From contig VZQC01010587.1 of assembly GCA_009823505.1 (NCBI GenBank), positions 158,792-222,791 on the forward strand: DNA of 64,000 nt. Reading direction: 5' to 3'. A model generated the notes under the pieces. It was not told where the DNA came from and searched no databases. It saw only the letters and a program-made list of their open reading frames with translations. This stretch comes from Rhizomys pruinosus (Eukaryota > Chordata > Mammalia > Rodentia > Spalacidae). Positions 56,537 through 64,000 of the stretch are shown piece after piece (the stretch's first letter is position 1; every line of letters starts with the position of its first letter). Position numbers and translations under genes: made by a program.

Positions 56537-56681
56537 CGCTGGGTGTGGTGGCTCATGCCTTTAATTCCAGTACTTGGGAGATAAAGGCAGGCAAATCTCT
56601 GCAGGCCAGCCTGGTCTACATAGTGAGTTACAGGATAGCTGGGGCTACAACAGGGAGACCCTGTCTCAAAAAGACCAAAAA

Positions 56682-56682
<1 letters not shown>
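56537..56682 (+). mobile_element. B1 SINE
   Basis: GCTGGGTGTGGTGGCTCATG to GAGACCCTGTCTCAAAAAGA, full-length with a small deletion near GATCTCTG. The tail has become an AAAT repeat. Confidence 0.93.

Positions 56683-56720
<38 letters not shown>
56683..56720 (+). repeat. (AAAT)n microsatellite in B1 tail
   Basis: About nine AAAT units. Confidence 0.95.
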
Positions 56721-56908
56721 ACCCACAAATTAGGAAAGAAAAACAATTAAAAGGTAGACCTCATGGATATAAAGGAATAAACAAGTATCTTAACACAGTG
56801 ACAATTCTAAATCTGGCTATTAACTATGAATTCACTGTTGTTTTTATTTTTGTAAAGTGAGAGTAATTATTATAAGTATTAAAAGTACATGTAAAGAGTT
56901 TAACAAAG

Positions 56909-57118
56909 GGGACAGAAGAGATGGCTCAATGCCTAAGAGCATGGGCTGCTCTTGCAGAGGACCAGATTCGATTCCCAGCACCCATGTAGGGGCTGTAACT
57001 CCAGTTCCAGACACCCTCTTTTGACCTCTTGTTGGGCATTGCAGACACAGGTGCACTTACATACATGTAGGCAACACACTCACACACTTAACATAAAATT
57101 GATAAAGTATTTTTTTTA
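56909..57118 (+). mobile_element. B2 SINE with target-site duplication
   Basis: GGGGACAGAAGAGATGGCTC head, B box region AGATTCGATTCCC, B2 body and CA/A-rich tail. AGTTTAACAAAG flanks it at 56897-56908 and 57119-57130. Confidence 0.94.
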
Positions 57119-57130
57119 AGTTTAACAAAG

Positions 57131-57779
57131 AGTCTTGCAAAAAAAAAAGTGTTCTGTAAATGTGGGCCATTGTCACTAATGATGTGATGAGTGAACCCTC
57201 ATGATGTGTAATGGGCTGATAACTGGAGCCCAGGTTAATGCAGCACTCTGTGCTGCTGTGCTCACTCAAGTAGGTTCTATATTCTCATGTACCTGGTCAA
57301 AAGCTCTGGAGAGCAAAGGAAGGTCTGTAGCCCAGGGAATCATCGGCCTGTCAGTGTGGCTAGTAAACTCAACACATAATTGAACTCATTCAGAATGTTC
57401 TCACCTGAAAGCTGTTTGTTAGGTAGCCACCCAAAATGGCACTGATTCATCTCAGCATGTGTTGGGGTAAAATGGCAAGCCTCCGAGATGTGAGCACAGC
57501 TTCTGTCAACCTTGAAGCACAGTCATAATTGGAGAATCTGTATTACAAATGAGACTTATATTTTTAGTATTTGAATTTATTTATACTTAATTCTATGAAA
57601 TGTTTGACTATTCTGTAAAATGGAGTTGAAAATAAACTTTTCTGGGCATCTGATGGTTCTAAATTAATTCTAAAACTAATGCTTTGACGAGTAAAACATA
57701 AAAGCCAGAAATTTTTCCATAAAAACACAATAGATGGAAGAATCAAGTAAGTGGATGTGGCACAACAAAGTACATTGCA
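57131..57779. other. non-coding interval, nothing recognised
   Basis: Apparently single-copy sequence. Confidence 0.4.
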
Positions 57780-58225
57780 TTTGTTAATAGGCTTTCAGTG
57801 AGCTCATGATCAGAAGTTCTCCCTGTTCTATACTATCACCAGGAAATGACCATCACACTACAGGTACATTCTCAATAGATTTGCCAACTCCGGATTTGTC
57901 ACATTCTATTGGCCTAAAATCTCTATGTCCTTGTTGTAGCCTGTATGCTGAGAATTACACAGTGTGCCTGCACAGTGCTTGTCCCTCATTAACCTAACCT
58001 GCCCTAGGCAGGTGACCACAGCAACAACTGAGTCACAGACCCGGGCCAATCACAAGACAGCACCACGACTGCACTAAGAAGAGAGCTGAATGAGAACAGT
58101 ACATATGCCTTAACCTTGCCCCCAATAAAGCAGTCCGTGGCAGCTTGCCTTCTGCCTGCGTTCACCCGATTCCCAGAGTCTGCATCGAGTCTGCACCTCT
58201 CACCCCCTTTCGTGCAAGGTCGGAT
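57780..58225 (+). mobile_element. possible solo LTR of an endogenous retrovirus
   Basis: Promoter-like part with ACCCGGGCCAATCACAAG (CCAAT box at about 58045) and TACATATGCC, followed by CCCCAATAAAGCAGTCCG (AATAAA at about 58124-58129) and a C/T-rich U5-like stretch. The spacing resembles U3-R-U5. I do not recognise the family and the ends are not resolved. Confidence 0.35.
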
Positions 58226-59194
58226 CATGAAATTCCCCAGCAGGCCTGGGGGATTGACTACATGTCCTCATGAGAGATGGAGGGAGGAAGAGAGGCAAGT
58301 CAGATACACCATGCAAATGCCCACTCTGTTGTTTTGTAAGTTGGAATTTTAATTCACTGAAAAGATTAAAAACCTTCCCAAGTTTACTTCCTATCATTGA
58401 TATATGGGGAAAATATACAGTAGGAAATTATTTGGCTCAAGTGTTTGAGTTGTCATTTTTATCCTTAACTTTATTTCCAGGTGGATGTAACAAAGAGTAA
58501 AGATATCTGTGGAGGGTGAAAACATCTGTACCCACAGGATGTCTCAATGTGTGCGAATTCCTACAGACTTCTTCCAGAGCTGGGGAGCTGTAGAAAGTGG
58601 CTACAAGTCAATTCTTCTCATGTTTAATGTTTTCAACTCCTTCATGACATAATTAAAATATAGCAAACTGAACATTTTTAAACTATACAATCTGGTCAGT
58701 TTTTTTTATATATATATATTCCATAAAACCTTCACCGGATCAAGATAACACACATGCTCCTTATCCGTCCACATTTTCTGAAGCTTTCCTGCCTCCATCT
58801 CCATCCATAGTCAACCACAGATCTATTTTCTGTCATGACAGATTATTTTGCATTTTTTAGAATTTTGTTTAGATGTGATCATTTAATTAAACCATGTTCT
58901 ACCAGCCTTCTTCCACACAGCACAGTTTGGGGATTCATCCAGTTTGTTACATATTCCATTATTTTTGCAAGCTTTTTATTGAATTTTTGTGTATTTCACA
59001 CAAAACATCCCAATCATCTGTATATACCTGTACCCATTGGCACACAACTACAGCACCCCACCCCTGAAATTCATATGTTCCTTCACCTGTGTCAAGGCCC
59101 ATAATGTCAAGCTAGTGTCCCAGACATCCCTCCAAGCAAGTTAATCCACTGGGGCTCTAGTTAGCCCATCCAGAGCAGAGTCCTTGCCCATAAG
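58226..59194. other. non-coding interval
   Basis: Short TA run near 58710-58720. The part from about 58970 (TTTTTATTGAATTTTTGTGT) resembles the piece at 61040-61110 and may be a decayed common repeat. No gene. Confidence 0.35.
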
Positions 59195-59247
59195 ATCGGC
59201 TCTTCCTCAGCCAGTGCTGCTAACTGCTGAGCCATCTCTCCAGCCCC
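59195..59247 (-). mobile_element. B2 head fragment
   Basis: GCCAGTGCTGCTAACTGCTG then AGCCATCTCTCCAGCCCC is the complement of only the first ~50 bases of B2. Confidence 0.8.
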
Positions 59248-60109
59248 TATTCTAAATTTTGAAACCAACTATAGGTAAAAATATTTTCACATTGAAGCAG
59301 ATTCAGAATTTATATCTATATCATCTATGTTATCAGAGGCTTGGGGGTAGTGAATTGATAGAAGTAAGGAGGAAGGGGTGAAATGTTGTATTTTCCTTAC
59401 ATGGTTTTATTAAACTGGAGAAAAAGTGATGACAGCGATGAATGGAAATGGTGTGGAGCAGATAAGGGGTGCAACATGGAAACAGGAGCAAGGGGAGTGT
59501 AAGGCTTGTTGGGGCTTATTGACCCCTTCAGTTCACATGTGCAGACTTACAGGAACGAAGGAGACAGATGAGTAGAGGAAAGGGGAATGAATGCAAAGGA
59601 TGGGTGAGATAAGATCAAGACTTGAAGAGTAAAGAAGTCATTATGTTTACATCAGTCCCCCAGGGGTAGAAAATTATTTAAATGCCACCTCTGATTCTCC
59701 TCCAAAGATCTTTCATGGATGTTTGTTCAGCTTTGCATCATTTGCAGCTGGAGACTTTGACAGTTCTCTGGGTTGCCCGTCCTATCCCCAAACAACTCTA
59801 ACTGCTGCAGAGTTGGTTCTGACCTGTGTAGAAACCAGGGAAAGCAGTGAGCAGAGCCTTTTCTGACACAGTGTAAATAAAGGACAAAACTCACATGGGA
59901 CAATGAGGTATCCTTTGAAAGATTCCACCAGAGCTCAAAGTCGGACTGGAAGAATGTTAACGCACACACCCAGAATTCCTGGAAAGACTGGGGAAAAGGC
60001 CAGACATCCACTTCACATAGGATGGAATTTGAGTGAATTTTATTTGGCTCTCAAAGGACAAGATGTTGATATCTGGGCTACATAAAAGTGTTTCAAAATT
60101 AAACACACT
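59248..60109. other. non-coding interval, nothing recognised
   Basis: Apparently single-copy DNA. Confidence 0.4.
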
Positions 60110-60618
60110 GTGATGGTTAATTTTATGTGTCAGCTCCACTGGGTCAAAGATTATCCAAACAGTATTTGTCAAACAGTATTCCAAGTGTTTCTGTGGGTGT
60201 ATATTTGGATGAGATTACCATTTAAATTAGTAGACTGACTAAAGCAGTTTGTCCTCCCTCCCTAAAGTGGTTAGGCCTTCTTCCCTTGTGTAAGAGAAAC
60301 TTCCCCTGCCCAGTGAGTACTTTTATTTTTTTGGTCTTTTCGAGATAGGGCCTTTCCTGTAGCCCCAGCTGGCCTGGAACTCCCCATATAGACCAGGCTG
60401 GCCTTGAACTCAGAGAAATCCACCTGCCTCTGCCTCCCAAGTGTTGGGATTAAAGGCGAGCACACCAGGCTGTGAGTGCCATTTTAACAGAAGCTTCAAC
60501 TTTTCCTGTCTGACAAGCTTGACCATCAGTTCTCTCTGATCATGCAGCAGCCTCTTGTCTTCAATGCAATGTAAATTTTTGACTTGCTAGCCTCTACATT
60601 GATGTAAGCCAATTCCTT

Positions 60619-60622
<4 letters not shown>
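60110..60622 (+). mobile_element. ancient mammalian interspersed repeat, split by a B1
   Basis: Starts TGTGATGGTTAATTTTATGT then GTCAGCTCCACTGGGTC, continues with GGATGAGATTACCATTTAAA and AGTAGACTGACTAAAGCAG, and after the B1 ends near GATGTAAGCCAATTCCTTAT. I recall this as a common mammal-wide repeat of the LTR/MaLR kind but cannot name the family with certainty. Confidence 0.6.
60331..60471 (-). mobile_element. B1 SINE nested in the ancient repeat
   Basis: GGTCTTTTCGAGATAGGGCC to TTAAAGGCGAGCACACCAGG, complement of B1. GTGAGT flanks it (60313-60318 and 60472-60477), with further T-rich similarity. Confidence 0.92.

Positions 60623-60687
<65 letters not shown>
60623..60687 (+). repeat. (TC)n microsatellite
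   Basis: About 32 TC units with two interruptions, at the 3' end of the ancient repeat where related copies often have a CT-rich segment. Confidence 0.95.
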
Positions 60688-60688
<1 letters not shown>

Positions 60689-61862
60689 TCTCACTGGTTT
60701 TCTTTACAGAAGTCTGACTTCTAAGTTTAATTTTTTTCTCTAGGCAAAAAAATCAGAAAAAGATGCCACCAAACATGTTATGGAAAATAATTATTCACAA
60801 CCAAATTATCACATTCAATGACATGAAGTTTCTATTTCTACATCTTACGTTTTTTTGGAAATGAGTCTACTTAAATTGAGAGGAGAGGTTCTATTCCCTT
60901 GGGTTTTTAAAATTTCCAAAATCAAAATAATTTGTTTAATTTATATTTACAAGTACATTTTAGAAATATATTTTGCTTTTTTAAAACCTCCTAGTTTTAT
61001 AATCCTATATTTTTTTTTTAGATTTTTTAACTTTTTTTTCCATCATTTGTATTGATTTTTTGTGGATTTCATATAATATGTTTTGGTCATATTTGCATCC
61101 CTTCTCTATCTGTACCCCTTACTATCCCCATCCAATTTCATGTAAATGTGTGTGTGTGTGTGTGTGTGTGTAAAATCAAGGCCTATAGAATCAAATTTGT
61201 GTCCAAAATACCCTTTGGTGTGAGTTCATCCACTGGGGCCCTGTCAGCCTACCAAGAATTTCCCCCTTAAATGAGGCCGACCCCCTAACTCCCAGTAGAC
61301 ACCTGTGACCAATACTTTCTCAGATAGGCTTGGGATTATTCACCCACTCAGCCATCTCTATGCTGGGGTTTTGTTTGGTTTGAGCCTACATGGGACTTGT
61401 GCCTACTGTCACCATGGCTGCGAGTCCATATGAGTAACTGACCAGCTGTCTGCAAAGCTCTGTTTCCCGTGGTCACCCACTGCTTCTGGATCATACAGTC
61501 TTTCCCCCCTCCTCTTCTGAAATAATCTCTGAGCCTTGGGGAAGGTTGATGATTAATTTTCTCCTCAGATAGCATGCATAGCACCTTCAAGCATGATAAA
61601 AGCTAACCAGTAGAAATAAGACTTTGAAGTCAGCACTAGCTTGAATTCTCCTTGTTCTACAGCTCATGTCATATAGAGTCTCTTAAGCAATAGGGTTTTT
61701 CCATCAAGTTCTAGTGGGTATAGGCCTTAACATTCTTGCATGAATTTCTTTAAACATTATTAATTTAATAAATAATGGTCAAACTTACCTAGCTGTGAAT
61801 CATGTGAACTACAAAAACTGGACTGGCAAGATATTCAATAGCATCATGAATATTACTGGAGT
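60688..61862. other. non-coding interval
   Basis: AT-rich, with a (TG)n run at about 61147-61170 and T-runs near 61010-61040. No gene recognised. Confidence 0.4.
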
Positions 61863-61871
61863 AACCAACCA

Positions 61872-62117
61872 TTTTTTTTTTTGAGACAGGATCTCCCTAT
61901 AGCTCCAGCTGGCCTGGAACTCACTCTGTAGATCAGGCTGGCCTTGAACTCACAGAAATCCACCTGCCTCTGCCTTCTGAGTGCCAGGATTAAAGACATG
62001 CACCACCATACCCAGCTTAAAGATGGTTCTTAACCACCATGTGGGTGCTGGGAATTGAACCCAGGTCCTCTGCAAGAGCATTCAGCATCTTAACCACAAA
62101 GCCATCTCTCTAGCCCC
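61872..62117 (-). mobile_element. composite SINE: B2 5' half fused to B1 (second copy)
   Basis: On the minus strand: B2 head and first half (complement of 62017-62117) ending CCATCTTTAA, then a full B1 (complement of 61872-62016) starting GCTGGGTATGGTGG, then the A tail (T-run at 61872-61882). CCAACCA flanks the whole at 61865-61871 and 62119-62125, extending into T-rich similarity. The junction matches the copy at 53510/53511, and here B1 has no internal deletion. Confidence 0.88.
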
Positions 62118-62126
62118 CCCAACCAC

Positions 62127-62764
62127 TCTTTTTAATTGGATCTAAGGTCCTCTTCTTAAGATGGAGCCCATACCTGGTATTGATAGCAAGCTTAGGTCAC
62201 AGGACATAAGGGAGAACCAAATAATAATTTTCTACTAAATAGTTATCACTTTAAACTGATTCCTAATGACTTATTGTCACACCCTTTCCAGAGAAATTTC
62301 CTTATGTAAAATCCAGTGATTAACACAGAAACCCACAACCTGGCCAATATGCAGAAAACAAGAAGCTGCAGAGTGCTTATCTCTGCATAGGGCACCTATA
62401 TCAAACTTCTGTCTCTCAAGGCTTGAGGGATTATTGCAGAAGAATGGGTAGAAAGATTGAAAGAGCTGCAGATGGTGGATGACCACAAGGAAACAGCATT
62501 CTTCAGACAGCTGATTAGTTACTCATATGGACTTACAAAAATAATGATGGCATGCACAAGTACCATGCAAACTCTAAAAAGTCCCAGTATAGACATGAGG
62601 AGATATATAAGGAGCCCCAACCTAAAGGAAATTGTGGCAACGGATGGCAGCTGGGAGAGGCAGAGACAGTCCCTCTCAAGAATGGGACTCTTGGTAGCTT
62701 AACAAGGCTCCAGTGGACAGACAAATACTGAAGGACATTTGGGGACATAAATTAAATTCTATAG
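62127..62764. other. non-coding interval, nothing recognised
   Basis: Apparently single-copy DNA; the open frames show no domain. Confidence 0.4.
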
Positions 62765-62842
62765 GATATATATATATATATGTATATAAATATATATACA
62801 TATATGTATATAAATATGTATATATATATATGTATATAAATA
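62765..62842 (+). repeat. TA-rich repeat with ~30-bp periodicity
   Basis: ATATATATATGTATATAAAT repeated with variations; low-complexity and partly self-complementary. Confidence 0.9.
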
Positions 62843-62940
62843 TGAGTACATTAATTGGGCGAGGGACAATAAGGGGAGGTGTAGATAGGCAGGAGAATTA
62901 AATGCCATTGATTATATTGTTTTAAAATTGCAAAAAATTG

Positions 62941-63187
62941 GGGCTGGAGAGATAGCCTAGCGGTTAAGAGCGCTGACCGCTCTTACAGGGGACCAGGGTT
63001 CAATCCCCAGCACCCACATGGCTGCTGAAAACCGTCTGAAACCCCAATTCCAGGAGAACTCCAGTTCCAGGGGAATCCAACACCCTCTTCTGACCTCCGC
63101 GGCATTGCACAACATGGGTGCACAAACCTGCATGCAGACAGTACATTCATACACATACAGAAATAAATAAAATTAAGTTAAAAAAAT
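62941..63187 (+). mobile_element. young B2 variant with target-site duplication
   Basis: GGGGCTGGAGAGATAGCCTA head, B box region GGTTCAATCCCC and the same 17-bp tandem duplication as the copy at 32983 (63042-63075). A-rich tail. AAAATTGCAAAAA flanks it at 62924-62936 and 63188-63200. Very similar overall to the 32983 copy. Confidence 0.95.
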
Positions 63188-63227
63188 AAAATTGCAAAAA
63201 TTCAATAAAATTTATAATGTATGTTAA

Positions 63228-64000
63228 TCACATAAAATAATGGAAGCTTTCCTGGAACTGAATGACAGTGACAATACAACACAACAAAACCTATGGGATA
63301 CCTTAAAAGCAGTCCTAAGAGGGAAGTTTATAGCCCTGGGTGCCTGCATTAGAAAAACAGAAAGAGCACAAGTGAATGATCTAACACTACAGCTATAAGC
63401 ACTTGAGAGGCAACAACAAATGAACCCTAAACGCAACAGACAGGAAGAAATAACAAAAATCAGAGCAGAAATCAATGAAATAGAAACAAAGAAAACAATA
63501 CAAAAAATCAATGAAGCCAAAAGTTGGTTCTTTGAAAGAATAAACAAGATAGACAGACCTCTAGCCCAGTTAACAAAAAGAAAGAAGGAACAACTCCAAA
63601 TCAATACAATCTGTGATGAAAAGGGAAATATCACAACGGACAAGGAAAAGATCAAGAAAATTATATGGGAATATTACAAGAACCTATATTCTACCAAGTT
63701 TGAAAATCTAGAAGAAATGGATGAATATCTGAAATCTTGGGAATCACCAAAGCTTGGCCAAGAGGAGACCAGCAGCTTAAACAGACCCATAACATATGAA
63801 GAAATAGAGGATGTAGTAAGAAGCCTCCCAACTAAAAAAAGCCCAGGCCCAGACGGTTTCACAGCAGAATTCTATAAAACATTTCAAAAAGACCTACAAC
63901 CATTATTTCTGAAACTGTTTAGAAGTATACAATCAGAGGGAACTCTCCCAAATTCCTTCTATGAAGCCAACATCACTCTATTACCAAAACCAGGCAAAGA
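63228..64000 (+). pseudogene. 5'-truncated L1 ORF2 fragment, runs off the window
   Basis: Aligns without large gaps to the intact ORF2 from about residue 276 to 527 (between the endonuclease and reverse transcriptase, ending near LPKPGK). A stop interrupts the frame at about 63395 (CTATAAGCA where the intact copy has CTAAAAATA), so this copy is dead. It starts abruptly within ORF2 as 5'-truncated insertions do. The 3' end lies beyond position 64000. Confidence 0.93.

Noticed and set aside
62960..63010. tRNA-like A and B boxes as possible tRNA genes (here and at other B2/ID heads)
   Set aside because: They are the tRNA-derived heads of SINEs followed by SINE bodies and A tails, not separate tRNA genes.

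Overview
This window is nuclear DNA from a mammal, and the repeats identify it as a muroid rodent. It carries B1, B2, B3, B4 and ID SINEs, rodent L1 and Lx-type LINE remnants, and MaLR LTR retrotransposons of the MT/ORR1 kind. The L1 promoter monomers and B2 variants do not look like those I know from house mouse or rat, so a cricetid such as a vole, hamster or deer mouse is plausible; that is inference. Nothing supports prokaryotic genes, operons or CRISPR.

Layout: 1-19.3 kb is mostly single-copy, AT-rich non-coding DNA with scattered SINEs and microsatellites. A (TC)n run and a strong CpG island (about 19.4-20.1 kb) mark the only likely host-gene promoter. I cannot name the gene or prove its direction; splice-like signals on the minus strand hint at transcription towards lower coordinates. 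20-30 kb holds SINEs, a 27-bp minisatellite and an old MLT1-type LTR. 30-34.4 kb has two L1 3' ends in opposite orientation. One belongs to a 5'-truncated L1 with a 16-bp target-site duplication that encloses about 260 bp of non-L1 DNA ending in an MST-like LTR polyadenylation signal, a 3' transduction. 34.4-40.3 kb is single-copy sequence with MaLR and L1 debris.

The centrepiece is a full-length L1 at 40,342-48,286 bounded by an identical duplication of up to 16 bp. It has two GC-rich 120-bp promoter monomers, an uninterrupted ORF1 (440 codons, with a 44-codon tandem duplication in the coiled coil) and an uninterrupted ORF2 (1277 codons, endonuclease, reverse transcriptase and Cys-rich motifs all present). 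Its 3' UTR of about 2.3 kb is unusually long. In principle it is an autonomous element: ORF1p coats the RNA, ORF2p nicks target DNA and primes reverse transcription, and the same machinery mobilises the SINEs around it.

48.4-64 kb is dense repeat: an old antisense L1 broken by SINEs, Lx 3' UTR pieces, a MaLR provirus whose two LTRs differ in family, and a second truncated L1 running off the right edge. Two loci (53.4 kb plus, 61.9 kb minus) carry the same composite SINE, a B2 5' half fused to B1 at the same junction and flanked by target-site duplications. This is the best candidate here for an undescribed mobile family. Repeat assignments come from recall of consensus sequences, not a database search; boundaries are approximate unless a target-site duplication fixes them.
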